NCBI GenBank assembly: GCA_037176725.1
Contig: JAZBRS010000059.1
Location: forward strand, 7,117,001-7,181,000
Length of the DNA: 64,000 nt
Direction of reading: 5' to 3'
DNA from: Posidonia oceanica
Taxonomy: Eukaryota > Streptophyta > Magnoliopsida > Alismatales > Posidoniaceae
Below are positions 35,754-47,262 of the stretch, piece after piece (position 1 is the stretch's first letter; each line of letters opens with the position of its first letter). The position numbers and the translations under genes were made by a program. A model generated the notes under the pieces. The model saw only the letters and a program-made list of their open reading frames with translations. It had not been told where the DNA came from and made no database searches.

Positions 35754-36392
35754 CCCTTCCCCTCCCCATTCCTTAGCTTCTTCCACTCCTCCCATTCCCA
35801 TTCTTCTCCGTTCTCTCTAGGGCTTCCTTTTTCTCGTGCTTTCCGCTGCATTGGGAGCGAGGAGCGGCGGAGCTCTGCGAACTTTAGGTATACGATCAAT
35901 TCCCAGTGCTGCCGGAGTTTTTATTGGTTATACATTGGATTGTGGACGGTTCCGCTTGGTTTGATTAGACCTGTGGTCTTTGCTTTATGTTGGTGTGATG
36001 TAAATTTGTAATAGGGTGTTTGGTTTGGTTCTTCTTTGTTCATGACGAAGAACGAATCCAGTTTGTATTTTTTTTTGATGAAAATTTTCGATTTTTTTTG
36101 TCTGTAGGGTTGTTCGGGTTTGAGAGCGATACGTTTTTTTTTTCTTGCTATATTTGGGGATGGTTTGATGTCGTCGGAAGAGACGGGTGTGGCGGGGGGC
36201 CTTTTCTGGCCTTCCACAGCTTTGCTTTTGGAATCTTCAGGACCCAAAAAGGCTTGATGGCGACGCCCACCACCTTGTCTCGTTTCTTCCTTTTCCGAGA
36301 AAAAGAACGTGTCTTTTCATGTTACCACCACGGGTTGGTTGGTTGCATGTGTTACTTTATTGGTAGGAAATATATCTCTGCTTTATAACGAG

Positions 36393-36417
36393 TGAAGAAG
36401 AAGAAGAAGAAGAAGAA
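36393..36417. repeat. (GAA)n microsatellite
   Basis: About eight GAA/AAG units within the predicted leader intron. Confidence 0.9.
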
Positions 36418-36990
36418 TAGAAGGAAAAGTTCCCTTTCTTCTTTTTGTGTGCTTGTGCTTGCCCACAGTTTAATTTTGCTTGTTGCTTCACGGACCCCAC
36501 ACCACGCACCACAGGATCCTCGACTTTCACGTTCCACCACCACCAAAAGAAATGTCGCTGCTGCAACAACTGTGACCGTTTCGTTGTCAGTCGCTGCAGA
36601 GTAAAGAGATGAGCTTCTTCTTTTGATTTGTGCTCGTGCATGGGAAGTTGTTGTTGTTTTTTGGTTTGTGGGTTTTTTAATTGAGGTTTTTCCCTGTAGT
36701 TCACCATATGTTTCTTGGGATACTGGTTTTGGTTTTCTATATTGGGTTCGAGGTCCTTGTTGCCTGTTTGTTTTTTTACAGAAGCTTCTGTGGCCAGCTT
36801 TGCATTTGTTTTTTTTATCTTCTTTTCTAATCTCCAGGCTTATAGTCTACTTGCTTTATGATAATGGTGATTAGTCTAATCTAGTTAAGGGCCTCGCCTG
36901 TCTCATTGTCTGTATTATTCGTGCTTATCACTTCTTCTTTTTAATGGTAATAATGATCTGTTCTGGTCAGACTTCTTGAGCGAATTTCGT

Positions 36991-37018
36991 TACTCTCTCT
37001 CTCTCTCTCTCTCTCTCT
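36991..37018. repeat. (CT)n microsatellite
   Basis: About 14 CT units within the predicted leader intron. Confidence 0.92.
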
Positions 37019-37841
37019 GGTGTTCAGTACAATCTCGTGACAAAGTTCTCCGTTCACCATGTATCTCTGATTCTCGGGTGGATAAGCTCCTGTTGAAGAC
37101 AAAAAATTATTATTTCGATGAGAACAAATAATATAAGAAAATCTCTTATTTGGGTAGTTAGTTTTTGCCAATTGTGGAAACTGTATTGGTTATTATTTGC
37201 TGCAATCAGCGCAATATGCCCCATATTCCAGAATTACAATTTAGAAACTGACCAGATGGATGTTTTTTGGTGAAATGTAATATATTCATAATCAGGTGGT
37301 AGTTTTTATTAATCTAGGAGCTGATAATTGAATATTTTGCTATCTGCCGTTGTTTCTTACTGTACCACCTTATGCATGGTGAAACACCAGGTCAGAATCA
37401 ACCACCTGTAAGAGCACACGTTGCCTGATTTTGTAATTGTTTCACAAGCATCTACTCAATAATTTAATGGAAACACAAAGATATATATATTTTTTGCATA
37501 CGGTGAGGCTATTCTCTTTAATATTTTTTCTTTCCGGTTCGTGAGATTCCAACCTGGAAAGAAGGTATGAGTTCCACTTCCCCTCATCAACTGCACCATG
37601 TAAGTAGTTTGAAACACAAAGATATTGAGTGACATGGACGGCATGTCTCTAGGTTTTTAGCTTTTTTAACTACAATACAATGACAGTCTTGTCTATTTGC
37701 TTGTTTCTTTATGTGGTTTCATTTGAATGTGTATTCTTTATTGTTTATTCTTTCTCGACAATGTGCAATATTTCTTCAGAGGGATTGGTGGTCTCATTGA
37801 TAGCAACAAGCTAAATTAGCCAAGCCTCTCACTTGGAACAA

Positions 37842-38108
37842 ATGTCCGGTTGCTTCTCTAAATGTTTACCGGTTCCGAAGATGATAAGGTATGCTTTTAG
37901 CTGTTGTTGTTGCTCTTACAAGCTTGCTGCTATGGTCCTTGATCCTGTATGTTCCTATACTTTTTCCAGATTACAGGGAGTGTTTGTTTAATGGACTGTG
38001 CACACAGTGATAAAAATACTTTGAAAAGGTGGTTTTTCATTGACAAGAGGGTTGGTTAATACTTGAAGTGTGTACTGCGCAAACATCAGGAATCTCCATT
38101 CCTCCTAG
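37842..38108 (+). promoter_or_regulatory. Spliced uORF in the trehalose phosphatase leader
   Basis: In the second leader exon (37780-37888) an ATG at 37842 opens a frame reading MSGCFSKCLPVPKMIR. It crosses the predicted intron 37889-38089 (donor AAG|GTATGC, acceptor CATCAG|) and stops at TAG 38106-38108. The total is 21 codons, ending 79 nt before the main ATG. It is out of frame with the main ORF. Conserved-peptide uORFs are known upstream of some Arabidopsis TPP genes (TPPF and TPPG, from memory), so this may be a translational control element. I could not compare the peptides. Confidence 0.5.
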
Positions 38109-38187
38109 CATACTACTAACCACGCAACGCAATAGCTTTTTTGACGGGTTGAACGATAACCCAGAAAACGCCCTGGTTCTGGATCGG

Positions 38188-41100
38188 ATGGATCTCAAGC
38201 CAAACCGTAAAGCCCCTGTTTTTGCCGGTACTGTTCCTGCTAACAAGTCGAGATTTGCTTCCAGTTTGCTTCCGTACTCATCTCCCACAGCAGCCTTTTC
38301 TTCGGGATTGTTTTCAACGATTACAAGGAAAATGCTGATTCCTGGAAAGCTGGATGATGTCCTTTTTGGTGGCTTTCTTGATGCCATGAAGTCCTCTTCA
38401 CCTCCTCGCAAAAACCTTCACAAGGATTTTATAAGTGATCCTGCCTCCGAGGAAGTGGAGTCTGCGTATAGACTATGGACAGTAAGCATAAAATTGTGAT
38501 CTTCTGTGTGCAAGTTCCTTAATGTATTTGAACTTCTGCCTATATATGATTATTGTTTTTCCTACGCAGCTGAATTACCCTTCTGCCCTTACTTCATTTG
38601 AGCAAATAACAACTCACGCAAGATGCAAGAAGATAGCTTTATTTTTGGATTACGACGGTACACTTTCTCCTATTGTGAGTGAACCAGATTGTGCTTTTAT
38701 GTCCAACAAGGTAGGCTTACTTTCTTATCATATCTATATTGAACCAAATTTACCTCCATACTTTACTCCATTTCACAAATTTATTAAAACTTTTGGTGTT
38801 ATGAACCTTTTTGTTTTGCCCATTTGGTTTGCAGATGCGCACTGCTGTGAAGAGTGTGTCTGAGTATTTCCCTACAGCAATAATTAGTGGAAGAAGCCGT
38901 GATAAGGTGCAGTTAGCATCCATGTCTTTTTTCTTGTACTTCAGGGAATGTTGGCAGTGATTGTCTAATGTCGACTTTACCATTTTCAGGTGTTTGAATT
39001 CGTAGGACTAACAGAACTGTATTACGCTGGTAGTCATGGAATGGACATAATGGGCCCAGTTAGAGATTCGGAGTCTGTTAATGACCATCCAGACTGCATT
39101 AGGACCACTGACAAGCAGGTGATCGTCTTTCACCTAATCACCTGTTTCATTCCCGTCTGGCATAATAGAGTTCTGTTTGTTTGTTATTTCTTGTGAACTA
39201 TCGTTCTATCTCATAAATCATTAATTATGAAGATGGAGTAAAACTATTTTGCAAATTCTTTTAGGTATGTGATTCAATTCTTATAGTGTCCATAGCAGAT
39301 TGTGCCATGAGATTGAGAAGTACCTTCAAATTTCAAAATACCCTTTTTTTGAGGTTTGTGTTCCCTGGGTGATTGGTGATATTGACTCGATCACTTGCAT
39401 TTTGAAAATGCCCCAGGGAAGTGGCTTTGTCAATCGTGGGCCATCTTCCTTCTCACTCGACTTGTTGGCAACACCATGTTAGTAATAGCAATAGGTCTTC
39501 CATTTCTACCATGATGTCTAATTACCTATCTACGCATCTTAATGTCTTCTCTTGTCATTCTTATGAATTTTCTGACTTTGTTGCATAGGGAAAGGAGTCA
39601 AATCTGTTCCAACCTGCAAGTAAATTTATACCTACAATCAATGAGGTATATTTTTCTTTTAACAAATGCTGCAATATTTTTTTTTGGAAAATTCTATGGT
39701 TTGTTTATTTGCAACCATAAATCCCATTATCCATGTGTTTGGATAAACGGTTAAGATTGAAACTTTTTGACACCTATTAAAATTTTTGGTACCCATGTGG
39801 CTACCTGTTCGATGTAAAATCCTATTATCCCAACAACCGATTTGTTGTTGGGTCTTTAGTCTATGTGCTTATGCACTTGAGGAACCAACTCAGATAGATG
39901 AAAGAGATGTGAGTTAGAAGAGGTGGCTTAGATGACAATGACTAGAAAAAGGAGGACGAAATCTGGACCTTTAAAAACAAAAATCAAACACACAACAGGT
40001 CAAAACACACTAGTTTAGACCTAACGTGACTCGATCTCCTTAGATGCTCTTAACTGGTCTAAGATAGGTAGTGACCTAACCCTAATCAATTAGCATAAGC
40101 TAGATTGGGGGCCCAAGTGCACTAGGTGCTCGCACAATTAAATAACCCTCGTCTTTGGGAGCAAGTTCCACGAACTACTTTCCTAGACACCGCTAACTAA
40201 TGATAACTGTAGGGAGTAAATCTCAAAATGGGTCTTGTCTTAATTGAGCTGTAGTCCTTAGGGTTAATGTCTAATTGATTTTATATTTACGTTCTTATGA
40301 CATTTGGTTCTTTCCTCGGCCAAGGAAGGGTGTTGAAATCCCTATTTTATCTTAATTGGGTTATATCGATTAGTAGTATGTATTGAAACTCCCTCTAAAC
40401 TTACCCCACTCAAGAAAGCCCTATTTAAACAAACAAGTTGTTCAATTAAATTAAATGCAAGTGAGCCTAAGAAAGAATCAAGTCAAGCATGAATAACATG
40501 GCATGTGTAAGTGATTGTGTTCTAAATGCAGTATGTTTGTGTTTTAGGACAATTTTTTTCCCATGGAGGTTCAAACCAAAATATTCTTTTGAGTCACGAG
40601 TTTTAAAAAATAATAATCAAAAACACAATTGACAAGTAATCACAAGAAAAGAAACTTTATTCATGGAGCATGACAATTTTAGCGATCAAAAATAGATAAA
40701 GTAAGAATAATTTTCGAGATTTTAGCGTGCAATTCTAAGAACCCAAAGGGTTAAAGATCACCAACCTACACTTCACAACGTAGGAAGTGGACCAATTGTT
40801 GCATGAAGCCTCCACAAGCTTTAATCTACAACCCGTACGTTCCAAACCGCAACGAACTACTAATTGTTTGTGTGATGCACGAAATCAACTGCCAAAGCAC
40901 TGTTCAAACTAAGATGAAACAGCAAGGTTGTTGTTTCACAAATGTCCTCCAACGGTAGGGGGAAGCCACCAAATGTGTGTCCAAGTTGAGAAGAGAAGAG
41001 AGGAAGAGAAGAGAGCTTAGGAATTGCTCAAACCGATTGTATATAGCTTTTAGACTCCAATGAATGCAAAAACTTAATAAAACGATTTTTTTTGAAATTT

Positions 41101-44100
41101 AATACGACTTTGAAGAGTAAAAAAATGTCAAATAGAAATGCAAGTGTAAGTCTCCGATAACGGCGCCAAAAACTTGTTTGATGTAAAAGTGAAGAAACTT
41201 TAAATCCGCAAGTGCACTGTGCCAACACGTAGCAAGGACAAGTAGGAGTCGAAACATAGAGACTTGGTCTCGTTTTTTACAACGTCGACGTAAATACTCA
41301 ATCAAAGAAGAACGTTAATCGGTGAAGAGAGTTGTTTATGATTCTACGACGAAGAATATGAAACCAAATAAAACAAGCAACATGACTAAGAGCAAGGGGA
41401 AGAGAGGGTAAAGAAGTAGAGAAGGAGGAGAAGTTGATTACAATAATGAAAATAAGATAAAAACTAAAAAAACAAAACTACACGAAATTATTCTAAGTTA
41501 TGAAAGCAATAACACGATTAAATTTAGCTAATTATAAAAGACAACTAAGTTAATGAAGGAGGTAGAAGAAATGGAGAAGAACAAGAAATCATTAGAGAGA
41601 AATTTTCATTATCATTGATTGAATTTTGAAATTACAAAGTTTGCATGAAAGTAAAAACAAGAAGAAAACCTATATCCTAAGTTGCACAAGAGAGTTCCCC
41701 TTCATTGTTGAGAGAAGGGTTATTTAAATAGAAAAAGGGATAACAAGGGGGTTGTAGTTGGCTGGCCTTGTGTTGGCTGTCAATATTGGTTAGAAAATGA
41801 TTGTTGTAGTTGCCTTGTTTACTGTTGATTTGTCTCCTTGCCTTGTTTAGGGCAGTAAGCGAGGCTATAGTTGTTGAATTTGGCCGGTCAATATTGATTG
41901 ATATCTTGTTTGATTTGGATGGTAGCAAGAGAGGCTATAGTTGTTAAATTTGGCCGGCCAATATTGATTGATATCTTGCTTGATTTGGATGGTAGCAAGA
42001 GTGGCTGTAGTTGTTGAATTTGGTCAGCCAATATTGATTGATATCTTGCTTGATTTAGATGGCAACAATTTTGATGGTGTGTGTGACCATCGACGCGGTT
42101 GGCCTTGCGGAGGCGAGGCCACGAAGGCGGTTGGGTCACGGCCAACGGTGCATCCAAGGAGGACTCGATTAGGGTGAGAACACTGGAAAACGGGCGAATG
42201 TGGAGAAAAGTCAAGAAAACAGCATGGAGTCGCCACCTAATTTATTCAAAATTGGAAGACTAGGAAAACCGAATGCGAGAAACATGCGAGAAAACTCATG
42301 CGATATGGAAATATGCAAATCCGACCTAAATGTATTCGACACAAGGTCACTGCGGTCCAGAGAAATGGCATGGACTCCTGTTACGCACAGGGAAGGTATT
42401 AGGCATCCCTGATGCGACCGAGGAAGTCGGTCTTTCTAAACCAATCCGCTCATTTGTGGTTGATGTAGGCTATTCATGCCGATTAATGTATGCCGAAGGC
42501 GAAATGTATCATGCTCTTAAAATATGATGGGAAACTAAGAGAAATGCTAAACAAAGCGATGCATGCTTGAAAACATAAAGGGACAGTGTGCTCATGACCA
42601 ACATATGCGAAATCTAAACCAAAACGGTGGAAATAAACCAAGGTTGCACTCAATCCAGAGCCTGTCTGGATCCTGCGAAGTCCATGCATGCAACACATGC
42701 ATGTCATGCGCATAGGATGTTCACTGGTCCAAACAGTGGACTTCATTGCTCATGAACGCATTGCAAACGACCTAAAATGCTTATGGTAGCCAAAATCATG
42801 CGCGGGATGAAGATTTAAAGGTGAAACTAAAGGTGCGCATGCATGGAAAAGAAAGCATGCAAGTGAATGTGGATCGTGCCAACGTAAAAAGGGAAATAAG
42901 GACTTTAATGCGATGATGCTGTGGGGCATCGACCAAACATGCCGAGAGGCCAAATCAAGGCGATAATGCTATGGAAAACGAAAGGAAAGCTACAAACCAA
43001 AGCTCTATCTACTATTCAGGGCCTGGTAAACCGCGCATGCAACACGCGCATGAGCGACGCGCACCAGTTTGCTCGTGACAGTGGACTTTCATCGCTTAAA
43101 TGGGTACCGAATCGATTCAAAAAAGCCGTGAAACGATCGAGGAAGCAAGGGCAAGCAACCAGGAACGCAAGCATGCCAAGAGTTGACAACATGGTCTGCC
43201 GAATCATCCCCCCCACCTAACGGGTTTCACTGCCAACGGTCCGGAACTCCGACGGCCATGGAGAGGGCCGGGGAGCTCTTGGGACTTATGCACGACTCAA
43301 CGGAGGCTTGGGAGAGGCAAGACGCGGACGAGGATGCAAACAGAAGTGAAAACAAAACACTGGAAGTTCCCCTCCGTCTTACTCATCGTCGCCGGCCATC
43401 TATGCACCCATCCGGCCACGAGGGAGGTCGGGAGCACGCGGGAGGCCACCTGGGGCGCTAGCAGGTGTGGGGGAAGAGAGGAGTCGACCAGAGGAAGCTA
43501 TGCAATGCAGGAAAACGGCCAACCGAACCCCTCCGTGACTCCACGTTTGTATGTCGGAACTCACAAGTTCCGCCGGCCATTGAGATCGCCGTGAGCTCGT
43601 AGGCTCCCCTGGAGCGTGGTGGAGGTCAAGGAGGAGTGGGGGAGGTTGTGGCTTGCGAGGGAAAAGGCAAACGCACTTCGAGACGGGTCGTGCCACGCAT
43701 TCAATGGCCGAATGACCTCATACAGGCGACAGACGTCGCCGAAGACGGGATGCAAAGGGGAAACAGCGAAATGCAATGCAATTAAGTGCGGGAAAAGCTA
43801 AGAAACATCCACAATGCCAACCGAAACAAGCCCGGCTCAAGGGAGGAGGAGCTACTTGTGCGTTGAGGGGTTGCGTCTTCTCCAACATCGGCGGGATCGG
43901 TCCGGAGGTGAGGTGGCTCGGAACTTGGCTGGCGGAGTTGTGCAAGGCCAGGGAACACTCGGGGGGACTTGCTCTCGCCCACTGGAAGGCTCAGGGAGGC
44001 TGTGAGGGGGGTTCGAGTGCTCTGGTTCTCTCGGAGAAGCTCGGGGAAAAACTCAGAATGCACGGAGGGTCCTTCTTAACCAGTGGGAGGTCGGTTTTGG

Positions 44101-46046
44101 TCTGCCACAGCCACTCTCGCGTGCGGAGGGAGGTGGCGTGTTATGGGAGCATGGCAGAGGGATAGAGGGTGGTTGGTGCCAGGCTATGCGACGTAGAGGC
44201 GCCGAAAGGGGCTCGTACTATGCACGGAGGAGCTGCAGGCGGTAGGGCACAGTGCACGTGAAGGGGGTAGCTTGTGCAGGTGGTCGGGGGCAAACGAGGT
44301 AGTTGGCAGAGGATGGGATGGGTGTCTGGCATCCGTGGCAATCCAAGGTAGGTGCCTAAGGCCGTGCGTGTTAGCGGGAGGTCGTTGCACCGGTCAACGG
44401 GACGCGCGCGAACCTCTGCGAGTTCCACTGACACAGGGTGCGCGCATGAAACACGCGCACCAAACTCGAGCATGGCACACGCGGAGGATCTAGACTGAGG
44501 TTTTGCAGCGGATTCAAGACCTGTTTCCTTGGACTTGAACCGCCAAATGGGCTTTGGACTATGAAGGGTAGTGGTGTGATAGGTTTTGGATATGTTTCTA
44601 AGGTGTTGGGTAGGTTTGGGTTGGAATGTGGGTTCTGCCACTTTCGAGCACGTTCTTCCGGAGAAACCAGTCGATTGACTACGAAATTGGAGTGTCTACA
44701 GTGTGAACACGATCTTTTCCATCTTTTGACTTTCCTTCTTGTGTTGTGTGAGGTGGCCAAGGAAAGTGTGTGATGGACAGTTAGGCTTGCATACTTCTTT
44801 TCTTTTTCTTAACTTTTCTTCTATCTCATCTCCTGATCATTGTTTTCAACCATTGATCTTCAAATTAAATCTCAGTCTTTGATTTCATGTGGTTTTTGAT
44901 TAATCCTTTAGATGTCACAAATTACATTAAATTGTTGGTTTTGCTTTGATTGAATGTTTTTAATTAATTTTTGAAAGGATTAATCCGAAAGTACATGTAT
45001 TTATGTAAATAGATTTGATAATTAGATTTGTGAAGTATATAATTATGTACTCATCACTACCATAGACACACCCTTTTTTTATAATGATTGATACAAATTT
45101 TGTGAGAATTTGGTGTCCGTTCTTTTTGCTAACCTTGTCTTTTCTTGAATAGGTTTTTAGATCCCTCGTTGAAAATACAAAAGGAATCAAAGGTGCAAAA
45201 GTCGAGAATAATAAGTTTTGTGTTTCAGTACATTACCGTCAAGTAGAAGAGAAGGTAGCTTCTATTTACCTACTGGCTAATTTATTGGGTTTCTTTTTAG
45301 CATTGGTCGTGTGGATTTACAGAGTAACTTGTAATATTGAGTTGGTTGTTCCAGAACTGGCCTCTTGTCATGCAGATTGTCCAGGATATTCTTAAAGACC
45401 ATCCTAATTTACGAATGACTTATGGACGGAAGGTATAAAAATGAGATCTGCATTTTGATATGTTTCTTTTCGATTTTGCAATCAATCATATTTTCGTTCT
45501 GCTTCTTCTAAGTTCTAACAAATTCTGAAGAGTCATTGTTGTTTGAATTCTATATTGCAGGTTTTAGAAGTCCGTCCTGTAATTGATTGGAACAAGGGGA
45601 AAGCTGTAGAGTTCTTACTTGAGTCTCTTGGACTAGGTAATTCTGAAGATGTGATCCCGATATACGTGGGGGATGACCAAACTGATGAGGATGCTTTCAA
45701 GGTAAAGAATAAGGGAAAAGAAGACGTTTAAAAATATTTGTATGGAATAGGAATTCCCTTATACTTCTCTGTCAAGTGTGAACACTCAACAATTATCTGT
45801 TCATACTTTATTATAGGTGTTGAGAGAGAAGAATTGTGGCTATGGCATTTTGGTCTCTTCCGTGCCAAAGGAGTCCCATGCTTTCTATTCGTTGAAAGAT
45901 CCTTCTGAGGTAAGATGAACCCACTTTGTGGTCTTTCAAAGGTTATATGGACTTTATTTTCTACATGGCCTTCTGGGCATCTGATGCAGGTTTTGATATT
46001 TCTCAAGTCCCTGGTGAGATGGAAAAAATCTGCACATCTAGAGTGA
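38188..46046 (+). CDS. TPP: Trehalose-6-phosphate phosphatase
   Basis: It converts trehalose 6-phosphate to trehalose and so lowers the T6P sugar signal. Exons: 38188-38481, 38570-38710, 38835-38906, 38990-39118, 39589-39645, 45153-45254, 45355-45432, 45561-45701, 45817-45909 and 45990-46046. All introns are GT-AG and all junctions fall between codons. The product is 387 aa, a normal length for plant TPPs. HAD phosphatase motifs are [10 protein letters not shown] (Asp125 nucleophile, Asp127), IISGRSRDK (Ser163), the Lys303-Lys305 region (WNKGKAVEF) and [10 protein letters not shown] (Asp329, Asp330, Asp333). The start is the [10 protein letters not shown] methionine; upstream in-frame codons in the same exon have no ATG. 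No transit peptide is evident at the variable N-terminus. All motifs are intact, so the gene is probably functional despite its 5.5 kb fifth coding-region intron. Confidence 0.95.
39760..42083 (-). mobile_element. Gypsy-type LTR-retrotransposon remnant in the intron
   Basis: On the minus strand TTTTTGGCGCCGTTATCGG (41177-41159) matches the TGGCGCCGTT primer site typical of Athila/Tat-type Ty3/gypsy elements. An LTR end (..TTTTACATCA) lies a few bases upstream, so an LTR extends rightward from about 41180. It includes the CCGCAAGTGCAC phrase common in such LTRs. Solo LTR D later inserted at 42084, and the remainder seems to continue from 44701. No gag-pol domains were found, and the left boundary near 39760 is a guess. 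Confidence 0.5.
41861..42070. repeat. 70-bp tandem repeat, 3 units
   Basis: The unit starting GAGGCTATAGTTGTTGAATT at 41861 recurs at 41931 and 42001 (GTGGCTGTAGTTGTTGAATT), exactly 70 bp apart, each with ATATTGATTGATATCTTG inside. It lies in the LTR of the gypsy remnant, directly left of solo LTR D. Confidence 0.92.
42084..44700 (-). mobile_element. Solo LTR D, about 2.6 kb, in the trehalose phosphatase intron
   Basis: It ends GGAGTGTCTACA at 44700 and begins TGACCATCGACG at 42084 (or two bases earlier, since the flank is a GT repeat). It is flanked by GTGTG on both sides. Homology to solo LTRs A and B is clear in ACTCCTGTTACGCACAGGGA near 42374 and AGTCGCCACC near 42227. It is GC-rich throughout. 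Several ORFs on both strands are mutually overlapping and unrecognised. Confidence 0.75.
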
Positions 46047-47007
46047 TGAAACTCCAACAAAATTTCAGCTGCCTCTATATATATTCGTATCATATAAATA
46101 AACAAGCAATAGATCAAGCTCTAACAAATAAGACAGGCTGTGTAGGTGGAGGTCCCGGGTTTATTTTTATCAAAAGTCAACTCTGGGTATAGCTTCTTTT
46201 TTTTCCTTTCTGTTTCTTTGTTTTCTTTCTTGGGATGGTTCGCTGTGGTCGGAGGCGTGAGGTTGATTCACCATTTTGTTCTTGTAAGGGTCTTTTTCTT
46301 TTCGTATATAAATTGCAATTGTAACTATCTTTTGCTTTGTCGTTACTTGTTGGTCCTTCTGCTCTGTAAATCTTGTGGCCACCTATGATATGGAGTTGTG
46401 ATCTTATCGAGCAAGCTCCAATTTGAGTACATGTTGATGCTGACTCCGTGCTATAGTTTGTTTGTCTACTACAAATACCCGTCTTTTTGTAATTGTAGTC
46501 GTTTGTTTTGTTCCTCTGAATTGGAAGGTTATTGCAACATTATGATTTCTGAGTCGACGACGTATGCGAAAAACGGCCACTTCGTTTACATACAGATGGG
46601 ACGTTTCAGGTTAAACAAACGCAACTGTATATGACTCTTTCTAATTGCTAGGAATCATTCTGGTCATCATGTCTATTCTGTGCGGCTCTTAATGGTGTTT
46701 TATGTGCTAACGATGGTGTTGTCGCGAGTAACCATGGAGATAAGTAAATTGTATCAAATTGCTAATCAACCTAGATTTGTAGGTCCCACTTGAGATTCAA
46801 GATCTTATTGCTAATGCACGTCAACTGTGCATCCTCGACCACAAAACTGTATTTTATTTTTTTAATGATTTAATTTCGTTAATAGACTATGAGGTGTTTA
46901 CAAAGAGAGAAAGACAAAGAGAGCAACAAAATGCCAAGAGATCAAATTCGCAACCGTATATTCATTCTCCATGTTGGTGCTTATAATGGGTGCATTTGTT
47001 TTTAGAA
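46047..47007 (+). other. 3' UTR and downstream of the trehalose phosphatase gene
   Basis: No gene recognised. AATAAA at 46097-46102 is only about 50 nt after the stop. T-rich sequence continues past 46350, so the true polyadenylation site may lie further on. Confidence 0.4.
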
Positions 47008-47015
47008 GTTATGTC

Positions 47016-47262
47016 TAAGGATGCACATGTTTTGGTTGCAGACAAAATCACAAATGAAATTATGTTAATCGATTTTAAAGAAAGTGAAATCAAATCGAAC
47101 CATTTAATTATTAAAATTAAATAAAATCAAACTGTTAAATTTTCAATTTGGTTTGGTTTGATTCATGATTTGTTGTTTATTTTTTTTAGTTATGATCTAT
47201 AAGGCTAAAATAAATAAAATTTTGATTAATAATTAGCTAAAATACAACAAATGATTAAATAT
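47016..47262. mobile_element. Left part of a hAT-like non-autonomous element
   Basis: The terminus TAAGGATGCACAT pairs with the reverse complement of the right terminus at 51791, TAAGGGTGCACAT. Flanking 8-mers GTTATGTC (47008-47015) and GCTGCGTC (51792-51799) differ only by transitions, as for an old hAT duplication. The interior contains GGTTTGGTTTGATTC. The element resumes at 51452. Confidence 0.55.

Larger units (their letters stand above)
35888..37779 (+). other. Long 5'-UTR intron of the trehalose phosphatase gene
   Basis: Donor TTTAG|GTATAC at 35888 and acceptor TTTCTTCAG| at 37779 give a 1.9 kb intron before the coding region. It is T-rich, as plant introns are. It carries a GAA run (36393-36417) and a CT run (36991-37018). 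No TPP coding sequence or other gene is seen within it. The splice sites are predicted from sequence. Confidence 0.55.
39646..45152 (+). other. Transposon-swollen intron 5 of the trehalose phosphatase gene
   Basis: Donor ATGAG|GTATAT and acceptor TTGAATAG| bound a 5507-bp intron; the others in the coding region are 83-470 bp. It contains LTR-retrotransposon remnants (about 39760-42083 and 44701-45000) and solo LTR D (42084-44700). Flanking coding sequence joins exactly in frame, [20 protein letters not shown] to [16 protein letters not shown]. Confidence 0.85.

Noticed and set aside
39808..41190. Considered GATGTAAAA at 39815 and 41181 as the starts of paired LTRs in the intron
   Set aside because: The shared sequence is only about a dozen bases and the following sequences diverge completely.
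43016..44760. Dense overlapping ORFs (up to 166 aa)
   Set aside because: They lie inside solo LTR D, in GC-rich sequence, with no domain and no consistent codon pattern.
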